A DNA stretch of 64,000 bases from Theropithecus gelada (Eukaryota > Chordata > Mammalia > Primates > Cercopithecidae). How positions within the stretch are numbered: the stretch's first letter is position 1; every line of letters starts with the position of its first letter. Positions 12,822 through 26,067 of this stretch are shown here, piece after piece. The stretch spans positions 71,113,821-71,177,820 of the forward strand of contig NC_037681.1 of assembly GCF_003255815.1 (NCBI RefSeq). The letters run 5' to 3'. The notes beneath the pieces were generated by a model that worked only from the letters and a program-made list of their open reading frames with translations, searched no databases and was not told where the DNA came from. Made by a program: the position numbers and the translations under genes.

Positions 12822-14193
12822 AATATGGCCACTCAGTATCATTATTCTTTACATACTTATAAAGCCCAGATGTATTATTATAAAAGTTTACCATTGGAAA
12901 CAACAATAGAAGTTTTTTAAAATGGCCAATTCAAACAAAGCTACATGGTGACAAATCTAAGTGAAGTAAAGAGTTGTTAAATGTCAAAGATGTTTGGCTT
13001 AGACTGGCTGCAACTTTCTCCCCATCTGTGAAAGAACATATCACTGTTTTCCGCAAAATGTAAAAGTGCTCCGTCACAATGGGGTACAGTGCAGGTTCAG
13101 CTAGGCTCAGGCATCTTGGACCTCTGAAATCTAATATCCCACAAAGGCCAACAGAATCCTTCAGAATTGCAGTGGTCAAATGGAAAGCAAGTTAAAATTA
13201 TTCTTATCTTGCTCTAAATGTTTTTGTTTTGTTTTTAAATTTTATTTGCTTGGGCATAAAAAGGTAACTGCCAGATGTTGGCTGGATTCCATACCTTGCG
13301 TTAATTGGAGGAGGAAAGAAACAACTGTATGATTCCTTTAGAAACTCCAGTGGCTAAGGAGCAGTCATTATTCAAAGCACACAAGCCTATGCCTCTCTTA
13401 GGAGCTAACAATGCTATCTCTATGTAATAAGTGTCATAGTTCCCTTGATTTTCCTTTCTTGATTTTCCCTTTCTTATACCTGCTTTATATAAAAGCAGCT
13501 ACTATAAGAACAGAACATCTGGTATGGGTAACACAAACTGTAATTATAGTGGTTATTTTTAAAAGACTATGTAGGATGTTTTCTATTTATTTTATATATA
13601 TTTGTTGGTTTGGGTTTTATTATTTAATGCCTTTGGGGAACATAAAAAATATAAACCTAGATTCTGTTTCCATATAGCTAAGTTTGTCATGTGTCGTCAA
13701 CCGCATCAGAAAAGTGGTTGCAAACAGCCAAGGACCAGCACCTACACAGCTCTTTCTACAGAATGCTTTGCTGTTCGAAAATTCTCATGAGTGTTTCCAC
13801 TTTGACTAACAGCAGCTTTACTGCATGCAATTAGGCGATTTGTTTTGATTGGCTTGTAATAACCTGTCATTGTCACTAGAGGGTACTCTAACAGAACAGT
13901 AAAGGAGAGTGCTCTGTGTTCTTAAAGTAGTATTTTTTAACCTTATTATTTAATTTCACTAATATTAATTAAATATAATTATATGCAATAAGATACCAAT
14001 GGGATAATTTTATATTTTATGAGTTATCATTCTGCCCAGCACAATTTGAAAATGTAGGTGGGGTTTCCACAAATGCCTTACCTCATCACATTTTATTACT
14101 CTTTTTTTTTAGGTAAATCTACGTAGTTTCAAATTTTATTTTTCTCTCTCTGTTTATTCATTTCTATCTACGTGTGTTTAACACTGCCAAAAA

Positions 14194-14623
14194 TACAGTA
14201 AAACCTCATTAATTTTGACTCCACTTATTTTGAAACAGTGATAACACTGCAAATTTGGGCAGAATATTAATTCTTCCTTTGATATGAGCAAAACTCTCTT
14301 AAGAGAAAAAAAAAAAAAGTTAAACTCATAAACAAGATTTTGAAAAGCCCAGTTTGAGAAAACAACTGATTTCCAGTACTTTATGTTGATGGCACAGTTG
14401 GCATGAAACAATGTGCTAATTATAATTAATTCTTATCCAACCACTAAAATCAGCCTAGACAGTCCTTTCCTTGATAAGACTTTCGAAACTATTATGATTT
14501 TGAGTATAATTTATAAAAAGTTAAAACCGCTTACACAAATTTTAAAATCTGCAATTCAGACTTTTTCCTAATTCAGCCTGGTTTTTCCCCATAATTCATC
14601 CAGATTGGTGAGGTTTTACTGTA
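14194..14623. mobile_element. Tigger-like nonautonomous DNA transposon with terminal inverted repeats
   Basis: CAGTAAAACCTC at 14196-14207 is matched exactly by its reverse complement GAGGTTTTACTG at 14610-14621, each flanked by TA (14194-14195 and 14622-14623), the target duplication of Tc1/mariner-pogo elements. The 426-nt element has no transposase frame. The inner ends stay loosely complementary for another dozen bases. The exact family was not determined. Confidence 0.75.
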
Positions 14624-15288
14624 ATGAGTCTTTCTTAATGCTACAATTAAGCAGGAAAGCATTATCTCTCTGTAGAAGAGCCTGTGTCTCTAGTGTTCTC
14701 ATGGCTGTTTGCTAAGGGCCGCAGACTTTGGGCATTGAAGGGTTGTGGATTGCTATTTGATAGCAAAATACCACTACACAGTACTCCAAAACAGAAAAGA
14801 TGGGGTACCACAAAGGTGACTATTCAAAGGAGAAGCCCATGGAGTCGAGTAAGAACAGCTGTTGATCTCAATAACAAAGCAGAAATTTGATATTTTGTGC
14901 AAATCTTTTCTAAATAAACATGTTTTTATTTATCTGCAAAGATGTCACCTACAACCAATCTAAATGTTAGTGAATATATCAACAGAAAATTCAGCTTGAG
15001 GCAACTTCAGGCTTAATCATTTACATTTTCAGTTAACCTCACTGACAGACATGGCTTCTCTTTTAAGAACCCTCAGTGGTAGAAATCACAAAACAGTAAG
15101 TTATGTTAAACATAAAAAAAAAAATAAAAAGATGCCCCCCAAAACCTAAAATTACTTTAAATGATGGAAATAAGACCATTAAGTGTTTTAATTTTCCATG
15201 GCAAACAGGCTACTTGATCAATGTTTGCAGGCAAAATTGAACAAAAAGTAAAAAAGTGTTAGTTCAATGGGGGAAGGCAGGTTGTTAC

Positions 15289-15492
15289 CTAGATTGACCG
15301 TCAGTTTCACACGTCCTGCATCTAGCTCCAGGCGGAGGGTGTCAGCAGAGTCTCTAGAAGTGGTTGCCATCAGAATGCCATATGCACGCTGGGATCGGAA
15401 CCGTAAGGAAACATCCTCAGCCTCCGTGTGCATGACTACAGGGAGCTGGATTTTCATAAACATGCTCCCATCATAGCTCAAAACCGTTGCCT
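15289..15492 (-). CDS. NRXN1: NRXN1 coding exon A: start of LNS4
   Basis: Neurexin-1 alpha exon of 204 nt: AG completing the split Glu codon from exon B, 67 full codons, and a final G. The translation runs from ATVLSYDGSMFMKIQLP through TTSRDSADTLRLELDAGR to VKLTVNL. This is the N-terminal part of the LNS4 beta-sandwich, which follows EGF2 directly. The acceptor is ccatctctag (AG at 15494-15493) and the donor is TAG|GTAACAAC (GT at 15288-15287). The donor departs from the GTRAGT consensus, which fits an exon whose downstream partner is alternative. The final G is shared: joined to the SS3 microexon it makes Asp (G+AT). Joined directly to the next constitutive exon, outside the window, it should make Gly. 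Both readings are known neurexin isoforms. Phase 1/1, in-frame if skipped. Confidence 0.96.
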
Positions 15493-15721
15493 CTAGAGAT
15501 GGAAAATGAATATAATAAGTTCTTGGATGGTAGAGTGCATTAATACTTTAATAAGGAAAAGGATCATTTATTATCACTTATTTAAGACTTCTAGAACAAA
15601 ATACTACAAAATCAATTCATCTTCTTCAAAAATAAACAAAACTGTAAGCTGGAAAAGAGGTCAGAGTAGAGGACTTCCCTTGTGAGATATTTTCTAAAGC
15701 CCAGAAACAGAGATATCATCA

Positions 15722-15781
15722 GTTTCTTTTCTTTTCTTTCTTTCTCTCTCTCTCTCTTTCTTTCTTTATTTCTTTCTTTTT
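15722..15781. repeat. CT/CTTT-rich low-complexity tract
   Basis: Plus-strand pyrimidine run of ctttc and tctc units about 230 nt upstream of exon A in the transcript direction; it is purine-rich in the NRXN1 pre-mRNA. Confidence 0.93.
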
Positions 15782-15965
15782 TGTTCCCATAGCACTTTCT
15801 ACTTATAGCATTAATCATGTTGAATTTTGAGGGTTTGATTATGTGTCTCCCTTCTCAAGAGCAAAGATCACGTTCTTTTGTACAGTCACAGTGTTAGCCT
15901 AGTTTGAAACACCAGCAAAGTTGCGGATTTTTTTTGGGGGGGGGTTGTATTTGTTTGGGTTTTGT

Positions 15966-16246
15966 TGTTGTTTGTTTGTTTGTTTGTTTGAGACAAAGTC
16001 TCTATTCCCAAGGCTGGAGTGCAGTGGTGGGATCTCAGTGCAGCCATGACCTCCTGAGCTCAAGCAATCTTTCCACCTCAACCTCCTGAGTAGCTGGGAC
16101 CACAGGCACATGACACCATGCCAGGCTAGTTTATTAGCACTTTTTTCTAGAGATGGATCTCCCTTTGTTGCCTAGGCTGGTCTCAAACTCCTGGGCTCAA
16201 GTGACCCTCTCACCCAGGTTTCCAAAAGGAATCTGTGCCCAGCCTC
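15966..16246 (-). mobile_element. Old Alu SINE (AluJ-like), minus strand
   Basis: Reverse Alu starting with a (TTTG)n tail and gagacaaagtctctattccc. The text gctcaagcaatctttccacc and cctgggctcaagtgaccctc is AluJ-like. It lies about 470 nt upstream of exon A in transcript order and is sense to NRXN1. Confidence 0.93.
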
Positions 16247-16254
16247 CAGCAACT

Positions 16255-16450
16255 TTTCAATTCATGTTTATGTACGGTGAGCCCACTGACCAGTTCTGTG
16301 AAATTGGTCAACCTTGCCTGGGCTCTGAATTATTCATCTGCACAATAAGAGGGTACTGCCAAAAGATTTCTTAGGGCTTTGATCTGTCCTAAAAACCTGT
16401 AGTTCTAGGAGAAGTTACTATCATCATTTTTTCATAATCTCTGCCCTGAT
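16255..16450 (+). mobile_element. Probable MIR SINE fragment
   Basis: Diverged MIR-like run ctgtgaaattggtcaacctt followed by tctgcacaataagagggtac. Weak similarity only. Confidence 0.4.
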
Positions 16451-17224
16451 GGAATTATTTTTAAAAGAAAAAAAAAAGAAATATGGCTTAACTGTAGGAA
16501 TTGGGCCAGTACTTTACCAAAGGTGATGTTTGAAAAGAAAAAAGAAAAACTGATATTACCAAACAACAGATAACACTTCTTTTGAGCCATTATGTTTAGC
16601 AAGGTAATTTTTACAAAGGCTTAAACTGTTGCTTCCTTTTAAGGTTAATTTATAGAAGGGGAGTAACTTTAAATATTATCTATTAGCACAACATTGGTGT
16701 CCTGAATATGTTGTCACCCAAAGCATAATGATGTGCCTTTGTTATACTAAATAAGCATGGGGGTGGGACTGAGGAGCTTTTAAGGATGTTTGTTACTAAA
16801 TCAAGGTAGATGGCATCAATAGGGAAGTTGCTTAGTACTGTCTTAAAGACACAAAGAAACGAATAGAAAAACTGTTGATGACAACCTGACGGCTTTAAGA
16901 AAGAGTCAGGACTCCTTAATGTTAAGTACCATATGGTAGTGGAATATTGCAAAACAAGCATGAATCAGTTTGCTTTCTCATTGGTTCCAATAACTCAGGA
17001 TGATACTTAATAAAGAAAAAAATACCTGGAATTAAAATGAACCTGGAAATTCTCATTATTTTGCCTACTTACACAGCATAACAATTAACTGTACTGATAC
17101 AACTGTGTTCAATATTGGGACTATATTCAGAGTTGTGGTTTTGCAAGTTTATCTTTCAGAAAGTCAAGTACTGTTTCTATAAGACTTTAATCATTATTTG
17201 TTGTCATTCTGGGATTAAGTGAGC

Positions 17225-18175
17225 ATCCAGAGCCTCTCCAAGCACTGACTGTTCCAGGTCTCCCTGCTTAGGTTAGCTCCCTTCTCTTTTCCATCTACCT
17301 CTTTACTTAAGAGATCTCAGTCAACTCATATGCTCACTCCTCTAATATTTATTAAGGGTTCTGACTTCTCTCCTGAGCTCTAGCATTCACTGCCTATTGG
17401 AAATTTTCAACTGGAATATTATAGGTACCTTATTAAACTCTTAATTCACTCCCTTCAAAAACGAACAAACTCAAAACATGCTCCTTCCTCAGTCTTCTCC
17501 ATCTCAGTAAATGTGATAAACTCATTGCTCTGACCTAAAGCTTTCTGATTCCTCTTACTCTCTCTGCCATGTCCAATCCATTTGCAAGTCTGCAAGTCCT
17601 ACAGGCTCTAATTCCAATCCACATTCTGAATTGATTGCTGCTCACCTGTGCCACTAATATCCCTCAGACTTTGCTCTCATCTCTCACCTACATCACTGTA
17701 GTAGCTTCCTCAACCGTGTTCCTACCTTTTTTTAACCTATAAAGATCAGTGTGACCCTGGCCCCAGCCCGTCTCTCTGGCCTCAGCTTTAAGTATGTCCC
17801 CTTTCTTGCTCAGTGAGCTCCAGATACACCAATTTCATGATCTCACTGAAGTGTTTGCACTTTTAGATCCCTCTGTTGAAAAATGTTTCACCCCAGATCT
17901 TTAAATAGCTGGTTCTTTCAGCATTCAGGTCTTTGCTCAAATGTTACTTCGGAGAGGCCTGCTATCCCCTCCAGTTATTCAATAGATATCACCATTTCAT
18001 TTTGTTAAAATGATCATTTCTTGCTGGTATAGTATTATCTGTATTTGCCCTTTAGAATACAAGCACCTTGAGGGCAGAGATCAGTCTCTTATATGCATTG
18101 CTCTATCAGCAGCAAGTGCCCCCATGATGCCAAGCCCGCAGCAGAGCCTCCATAAATATTAATTGAATCAATAAT
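17225..18175 (+). mobile_element. L2 LINE fragment including the 3' end
   Basis: Typical L2 3' phrases occur in order: tcaggtctttgctcaaatgt, cggagaggcctgctatcccc, acaagcaccttgagggcaga and the terminal cataaatattaattgaatca. It is antisense to NRXN1. The 5' part, from about 17225, is too worn to bound precisely. Confidence 0.75.
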
Positions 18176-21100
18176 TGCACACACACACACAGTGAGCTAA
18201 TTTCAATTTGAATACCAAGCTTACATAAATGCTTACCAAAGAAATTAAGTATTTATTCTGCTTATTGCAAGTGAAATCTAATTTCAGTAATGTGCATGAA
18301 CAAAATATTTAATAAAGTCCACTTTGAAGGCCAAAATTGGGCTGCAGAATATAGGCTAGGGAAGTGTCTATTTGCTAAAATAGGGGCCTCATGGTTAGGC
18401 AATGCCCTAAGCACTGATAAAACAAAATATGGTCTTTCAAAAATATAGTGGTTCTATATCACATCATATTTTTTTCCAATTAGGTAAGAAGTTTCTCAAA
18501 TGGGAGTGAAATCCCAGTGGTCAAAGACCAGTGCAAATAACCAAATTGCTGTTGTTCAAAAAATAATTAAAACCTGAGTGTAAAGCTATAGTGAATTCTA
18601 GAGAGAAAAATGATTGTGGTATAATTTTAAAAGAAATTTGATCTTTACTTTTGCTTTTCCTAAACTAGACAATCATGATCCATACCTGTAAAGCAACAAG
18701 TACCTGAAAAAAAGGGTTAAAGCCATTATCATGTGTTCAGTTACTTTGGTATCATACAGATAAAATGATCAAAACAGTGTTTGTTTTCTCCTCTTTAGTT
18801 AATCTGTACAACTAGGATCTATTATTCAATAATCATATTTTTGAAATAATCATATTCTTCTGGGAAAATTAGCTTAATCTGATTGAAAACTAAATAGGGG
18901 GCACCTCATTTTAGAAATACAGATGACTGACAATGGATCATAAATATAGTGGGAAATACAACCCAGAGAAAAAAATAATCAGATTCATTAGCCTTTAACA
19001 TTCTCCAAAAAGCTGCAGGACTGAAATAACATAGTAAAGTAATAAAACTTGAGTGCCCCCGAGTGTCATTTTAAATAATTCTCAATGTGAAAATAACTTG
19101 TTGATAAATGACAAATGAAAGTCTAAATGATTCCTCATAATTAGAGTTAATGTTTAATTAGACAAGAAATGGAAAATGCACAGGGTTGTAGTCTAGAGTT
19201 GCCAAATAAATGGTAAACAACATTCTGACATTTGAAGGTTATGCTATTTGGCAGCATCCTTGAACGCTAGTAAAATTATTTCATCATTTAGAATATACAA
19301 TAAATCTTTAAAAGGCTAATTCTAGTATAATACTTCCCACTGGGGGAGAAAAACAGTTTCAACTTTGTCTTCTATATCTCCTTCTCCCTTGTCATTAAGT
19401 TTGATAAATTTGCTTTTCTGCATTATTCTTTGTTGCAGTCTAAAGTGTACACCTGTACTCAGTTTTGCCGAAAGGCAGTCACATATTGTGATCAACGATG
19501 AAAATCAGACAGGGAGCCAAATTATATTGCTCTGACATCTGTCCCTCCATCTGTTAGAATTTAACAAACAGTATAAAGTAGATATCTGATTATATCAATG
19601 CTCTTATTCTTACATATGACTGAGAATAATTTTTATATGATCAAGTCTCCACAAATTCTCAGTTTTATTAAAAATAAAGCAGAAGGGAAGGTACTAAATT
19701 TAACTTTTATTCATCGAACATTATTTCTGTACTACTCCTTCTTATAGGATCAAAACATGTAAAACAAAATACTCTCTTCTTGTCTGCCTAAGTTAGCAAG
19801 TATTTTGTTCTCTCTTATAAACTCCTTTGCCCCCTTAGGCAGGATAAACATCTCCTATAATGTGATTGCAACATACTTTTTCCATGGTGAACTTTCTAAA
19901 TCCAAGGAGTTGAACATGCTTTTTAATTACTTTGAATAATTATTTTCATAAATATTAAATTATCATTTTTTGCTCAATAATAAGAAAACAAGTTTAAAAG
20001 TTATCTTTAAAAAAAAAAAAACTTGAAGAGTTGTCAACTCGTATTTGATCAACAACAGCCTTATCTGATCAATGTGTGTCTGGAGAAGAAACTCAGTCAA
20101 AGCCCCTTCTTTTAAATTGGAAACTCAGAGGTTCAGGCATGATCTTGTGTTAACTGAACTAGGGCATAATAGCCAGGAGCTGGACAGAAACTAAATTTTG
20201 TGGTATTGAGTATGACAACCATCACACATTTCCTTTGCTGTCAGGAGGCACCCTAACGTGAGCAAGAAAATTAATTCTGAAAAGCAAAGGACTCATGCAA
20301 TACACATGGGTAATCCAGTAACAAGAACCACCCAAAAATGCATATAGCCAACCAGGAGACAAAGAAATCTGCAGAAACGTCCAGCCTCCTATCAGATAAA
20401 GAAGTATGTCGAATCCCAATGATGAAGTTTGCTATTAAATTCTCATTTACAAATCTACATATGCTTGCTGACCCTTTTTCTAATCATTGCAATATATAAA
20501 TATTTCTTCTCTCTCATCCTGGCTCGAAAAGTCTACAATTTCTATTTTCATTTTTGCCATATGTAGTAGCAGAATATTGCCACAGGGTGGTACACCACGC
20601 ATATTTAACGGAAAGCTTCTGTAATATATGTGACAGTTGAGTTATACCCTTTTTTCAGCTTCACTTAACCAAGAGGCATCAGAATAACTGGCAGCTCTCT
20701 GAGTGATTAAAATTAAAACAAAACCTTAAATCATGCAAGTCCGCTAATCTCATATTATGCCTAACTGTATTATACCTTGCAAGCTTTGTTCATTGTTCAT
20801 CCTTTTGGCAATTTCCAAAAACAAAACTAAACAAACAAACTAAAATTGGGAAGAAAAATGCAAAGAGGAAACTTATAAAGAATATACACCATACGAACTA
20901 AACTATACAGAAATAGCTAAGTTGTACTGACAATTCACAGAAATTGCAGTTAGCTACTATCATAAAGAGAATGAATATATCTATATCTATGTGATAACAT
21001 ATCCATCTATTGACCCATCTAATTGCATGGCACACAATAATAATAGCATATGGTAAGCGGTTTAATATATGATTACCATATTACTGTTAAATATTTATAT

Positions 21101-22305
21101 TTTTAATATTAATCATAGAACTAGTAAGTTGATGTACCTCCTTTTTAAGATAAATAACCAAAATCAGATTTCAATTTTGGATTTCACAAAACAACCCCTC
21201 TTTTTCCTAGGAGGTTTTAGGCAAACTGAATTGAACTATTTCAGGAATAAAAAAGGAAAACAATAAATATTCATAGCTTAAAAATAGACGCCAGGTACTT
21301 TTAGGCTAAATATGTAATAAAGGAATGTTATTTGTAGCAGGTGAGGACAATGGAAAAACTCATCAGTATTTTTTCATATTGATTTTTAGCTCCATTGTTG
21401 AAAATAAGTGACAATGGGTGCAGTGACTAAAGCATTTGTCTGAAACACTGGGTCGATGGAAGAATAAGCTTAGAACTATTTGTTCTGCTATTTATTCCTT
21501 TAGCCTGTTCTGCAGATCAACTGGGACGGCTATTACCCTTCAGTTTTCTTTGAATCCTCATTCCTTTTATTTTATAGGGTGAGAAAAAGAAAAATAAAAT
21601 GTAGGTTTGCCTCCTATTAGAAAAAGAGTGGCGGCACTTGCTCAGAACTTCAATAGGCCCAGCTAAGCCATAATAGCAAATTGGTAAATGAATCCTCTGC
21701 AGTTGGTTAGGTCCTAGCCAAAGGTAAGTACTTTTTCTATTAGGGTACACTTCCAGAAACATTGGTGTACCTTAGGTGATTGAAAGTCAGCTTACTTTTC
21801 AGAGAGGATATTGCCTCTTTTGTAAGTTGACTGAAGTGAAATGAACAGGCTAACTTAAGTCTCACCCAGTTGGGTCAGGGAAGTTGCAACTAATAGCTTA
21901 CCTTGCCTCAAATGCTATTTCTTACCATGGGTATTAGCACTAGAAGCCATAGGTATGTCTAATTCACGCCTCTTTTACTGTCTAATGTTCTGAAGTTAAA
22001 AACTGGGCAAAAAAGACAGCAGTTATTGTCTATAATACATCTTAGGCTCATAATCTAGAGGATACTAAAGATTCAAGTTTCTATTCCTGCAATATACTTA
22101 AGAGCTGTGTCCTTTCAGAATCAAGCTCTTTGAAAAACATTAAGAGCTCATTAGTAATCCATGTCAGGTATGGCTGCTCAGCTTTCAAACAGAGTTTACT
22201 TCAGTAGAGTATGCATTATGTTTCAATGGTCAGTACAGGTTTGAGGTCAACATTTAATACAATTTTCATCTCAGGGAGTTGGCTGTTGGGGTTTTAGAAT
22301 CCTAC

Positions 22306-22689
22306 CTCTCTCACATGACCTGCCAAGATAGCCTGTTCCGGAACAATCACAGACATATCTGTTCCACCCATCCCTGCACATGCCATTGTTTTTGCAAGGG
22401 TTGCTAAGGCACGGTTTTGCTGTTTCCCTTGAGCAGGAGGGCTTCACTCCAGCAGTACTTTGAACTTCAGCCATTTGCCGGATATCTTTGCTTTGGCCAT
22501 CGATGAACAAATCCCTGATGCAGCCCACGTAACCATAGTTGAGCAGAGCAGTCCACACCTCGGTGGGGAAGACAAGGCCAGCTTTATTTTCTGGCAGGCC
22601 CCCCAGGTACAACTCATCATCCAGGTCCAGAATCTCACTCTCACCAGGAGCAGTGTAGGGAGTACGCAATGTGTTGACAGAAATGGTAC
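22306..22689 (-). CDS. NRXN1: NRXN1 coding exon B: second half of LNS3 and EGF-like domain 2
   Basis: Second neurexin-1 alpha exon in the window, 384 nt: two bases completing the Gly codon split with exon C, 127 full codons, and one base left over. It begins TISVNTLRTPYTAPGE and ends GYLGRSCER. Residues 1-85 finish LNS3, with Cys56 (GYVGC) and Cys85 (KPSC) placed as the usual LNS C-terminal disulfide. Residues 93-125 hold six cysteines (93, 98, 104, 113, 115, 125) in EGF spacing, the second EGF-like domain of alpha-neurexins. The acceptor is ttgcaatag (AG at 22691-22690). The donor is G|GTAGGA, a weaker site than that of exon C. The exon is phase 1/1, so loss would remove 128 residues in frame, half of LNS3 and all of EGF2. 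EGF2 wording (NPCKNNGMCRDGWNRYVCDC) distinguishes NRXN1 from my recollection of NRXN3. Confidence 0.97.
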
Positions 22690-23129
22690 CTATTGCAAAG
22701 AGAGGACAATGCACAAGTCTTTAAAAAGCACCAATGTGTTATAATTATCTTTCTGTCTTTCATCTGCTTAATGGTTAACTCTTTGGAGGCAGAGAAATAT
22801 TATTATTATTATTTCTATCCTCACTTTCTGGTATTTCCTAGAGAAATTAAGAAACCCATGGTATGAAGAAACTTTAGAAATAAAAGAGACTAAATGGTTC
22901 CATTTGAACTTGAGAATGAAAACCAAAGTGTACAGCCAACAAATAGTGTTTGAGAGCCTCTAACAGTTCAGCCAATGCATGTATACATACATTAAAAATA
23001 AAGAAACCATCATTCTATATCAGCCTCTAGAAGAAAGTCAGATTCCTCTTGGTTAGTGCTTGCTTTCAAAGCTAATATCCAACTGCAAACCAAGGAAAGA
23101 TTTTATGTTCCTATTTTAACTGACTTGAG

Positions 23130-23355
23130 TACTCTGATTGAGCGCAGTAGTTTCACAGATTACCTGTGTCAAAATCTGACTTCATCACACCTCGCTGTAT
23201 GAACCTATTGATTAACTTACAGAGTTTTGTTTCCCTTATTCATAATATGGGCATAATAATATTATCTACCTCATAGGGTTGCTCTTATTGTTAAATAAAA
23301 TAATACTAGCAATGTACATGGTTTATAATAAGTACTGTATAAATGTTTGTTGTTG
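23130..23355 (+). mobile_element. MIR SINE copy
   Basis: Diverged MIR: the phrase ctacctcatagggttgctct followed by ataagtactgtataaatgtt, as in the MIR 3' half. Confidence 0.6.
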
Positions 23356-24726
23356 TATTTCAGTGAAATAATCAAGTAAAATCAGTTGCTTCCTTATTTT
23401 TAAACCAACCTAGTGATTTATTTAAATTAACAAGGATTTCTTTTTCTCACTCCAAATGTTAAGGAGAAAAAATCTGTTGGTTTATAAATACAAAGGGCTC
23501 TAAGTCCTAAGTATGGAATAACCAGGTATTCATCTACATGGGATCATTTGAGGGTCACAGAAAAATATTAGTGGAACCCATGAACAAAAAGAAAGATAGA
23601 AAGCACATTCCTGATCAAAACGTGCATGCATACTGCAGATTACCAAAAATTCCACTGATATTCTATCTTCAGAAAGACCTTTGTACATATGCAACTATGA
23701 TACCTGGACAGAACACTACAAGGTCCCACAACCACATTATCCCAGATTTATTTTTCAGCTCCAGATTATAAGGCAGGATAGCAAGAGTCTGATGAGAGAG
23801 AGAGAGGATGAAAAAAGGTGTGATAGTATGCTGGAGTATGGGCATAGAACCTCAGGTATTTAGGGAAGAGACACAAGAGAGATCTGGAGATGGGAGGGGT
23901 GATACAGAAGTAAGGACAAAAGAGGAAGTAGGGGGTGAGTAGGGTGTGTGTAGGGATATGCATTTTAGTTGCTACACAGAATACCAAAGGCCCGCCCCAA
24001 GTGAAAACACATATCTAACTAAGGATGTAAGGCTGCGGGCCCCGATGTTGTGCCCAGGAGTATTCCAAATCCCAGCAGAAGGGCCCCCTTCAATCTGTGC
24101 AGTGTAATGGGATCTGTCTTTGTGAGGGAGAAGGGCATGGAAGCCACTGACAAAGACTGCTCAGGTGGCCGAGTCATTAAGAGGATATTTGGCTCTCTAG
24201 ACTTTCAGAGAAAGAAAAGGGAAAAGCTCCTAGGGGAGAAACACTCAAAGGCATTGCTATTTTGGCCTTCCAATGAGGGGAGCAAAATAGAGATTTCCTA
24301 GGGAAGCAGCTAAAAGGGAAAAGGACAAAGTATTCATTTTTACTGGTCACATTTGTACAAGTGTCTAGAAGAAAACTCTCATTTAGGAACATATGGGAAC
24401 CATCAAATCCTATTTAGAAAAATATAAAGCATGGCATTTTGGGGAAATACAATTTATAATATTGAGAGGGAATGGTGACTCTTTTCTATTTCAAAAGGAA
24501 TGATCATTACATGCATTTTTAAAGCATCATTTTGTATACAGCACTATTCAAAATACCTGCGAAGTGAATAAACAGATGGTCCCTATCCTCTGCAGTAGCT
24601 AATGAAAGTTAGAATATGATGAGAAAGAGTGTCTTTTAATGACAAAAGGAAAGGTGGGCATTTTAAAAAAAGAAAATATTATCACGGAAAGCAAAGAGTT
24701 ACATGCAATGAACAAAGTGTCATGTA

Positions 24727-25021
24727 TTTTTTTTTTTTTCTGAGACAGAGTCTTACTCTGTCACACAAGCTGGAGTGCAGTGGCAGGATCTTGGCTCACT
24801 ACAAACTTTGCCTCCTGCTTTAAACAATTCTCGTACCTCAGCCTCCCAAGTAGCTGGGATTACAGGTTTACGCCATCACGGCCAACTAATTTTTGTATTT
24901 TTAGTACAAATGGAGTTTCGCAATGTTGGCCAGGCTCATATTGAATTCATGGCCTCAAGTGATCCACCCACCTTGGCCTCCCAAAGTGTTGGGATACAGG
25001 CGTGAGCCACCGCACCCAGCC
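24727..25021 (-). mobile_element. Alu SINE, minus strand
   Basis: T-run, gagacagagtcttactctgt, both monomers, ending gagccaccgcacccagcc. Close to full length and sense to NRXN1. Overlapping short ORFs are Alu-derived. Confidence 0.95.
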
Positions 25022-25169
25022 AATGTGACATGCTCTTAAATAAAAGGGAGATGGATGCTACTCTATTTTCCAATTAGTTCAATAAGGTTTCCTAAAAGCA
25101 GTAGAATTTTTGAGGATTTGATGAAATGACACAGAACTTAGCAAAGGAACAATGACTAATTATTCCAAG

Positions 25170-25290
25170 TGTGGTGATATATTCCAATATACATATACAT
25201 ATACATATATATACACATATATATTCCAATATACATATACATATACACACACACACACATATATATAACATATATGTATTCCCATATGCT
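25170..25290. repeat. AT/ACAT-rich tandem repeat
   Basis: Alternating tacata and tatata units with an embedded (AC)n run; the motif tatattccaatatacatata occurs twice (about 25178 and 25222). The 128-residue ORF starting here is repeat-driven. Confidence 0.9.
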
Positions 25291-25757
25291 TTTTTTATTC
25301 AGCTCAGAAGGGGAAAAAAGCCCTTGGAAAGGCTGTACTGTCCTTACTCAGGGTATTGTAATTCTGACACTAAGAGAACTCCTGGAGGACTCCTGAGACA
25401 AGGAAATTCATTGGCTTCCACAGCTCACTTTCTCCCCCTATTCCATGTAGTTTCCATACCTTGGTGCACTGTGTCTGCACTCACTCTCAGGGGTAGAACT
25501 GCTGCCAGGTGGTTCAGACAATCATTCTTGACAGTTTGTCTGACAGTAAGAATGTAGTAATTGTGTCTCTTGATTTTTATTTATGGTGTGTTAGTGCTTG
25601 CTTTGAGCAAAGTATTGTAAGAAAGTTCAAATAAGTTATTTTATTAATGTGCTTGATGATATAGACAGGGTAAAATTTTTATAGTAACTTTATCATTAGA
25701 CTACAGTTTTCTGAACACAGTCATAAAGAACACAATTTTCAAATATCCCAGTGCACA

Positions 25758-25758
25758 C

Positions 25759-25795
<37 letters not shown>
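25758..25795. repeat. (CA)n microsatellite
   Basis: Run of about 17 CA units, a likely polymorphic marker. Confidence 0.96.
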
Positions 25796-25796
<1 letters not shown>

Positions 25797-26067
25797 AAAC
25801 AAATGTTTAAAAGAAAAAAAAAATTAACTCTATGGCCTCTGAAGCACTTTGATATTTTATGTCTCATTATGTCGTTTTATTAAAACAAATGCTGGACCAT
25901 CAATGGATTTTCACACCAGCTAAAATGTTGTAACCCACGGTACAAAAAAATAACTAAATAAAAAACAAAAACAGATTTAAGATTTAAGGGTTACTATCAT
26001 AAAAAGTAAGTTTTTCCCATAGTTCCTTACTGTCCCTTTGAGAGACAATTTTAGAGTTCTCATAGAA

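Larger units (their letters stand above)
12717..15288 (-). other. NRXN1: NRXN1 intron between exon A and SS3 microexon
   Basis: A 2572-nt intron with GT at 15288-15287 and AG at 12718-12717. It contains a Tigger-like DNA transposon at 14196-14621 and a TGCATG motif (minus strand) 100 nt upstream of the microexon. The rest (12830-14190, 14625-15285) is unique AT-rich sequence without a recognisable gene. Confidence 0.9.
15493..22305 (-). other. NRXN1: NRXN1 intron between exons B and A
   Basis: A 6813-nt intron, GT at 22305-22304 and AG at 15494-15493. Contents: a CT-rich tract (15722-15781), an old Alu on the minus strand (15966-16246), a probable MIR (16255-16450) and an L2 LINE fragment (17225-18175). 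From 18200 to 22300 I see only unique AT-rich sequence, with no exon, RNA gene or repeat I can name. Confidence 0.9.

Noticed and set aside
12931..13179. 82-codon minus-strand ORF just upstream of the SS3 exon
   Set aside because: No similarity to neurexin; exon A and SS3 already join in phase without it.
25171..25557. 128-codon plus-strand ORF
   Set aside because: Its N-terminal half is the AT/AC tandem repeat and the rest has no recognisable domain.
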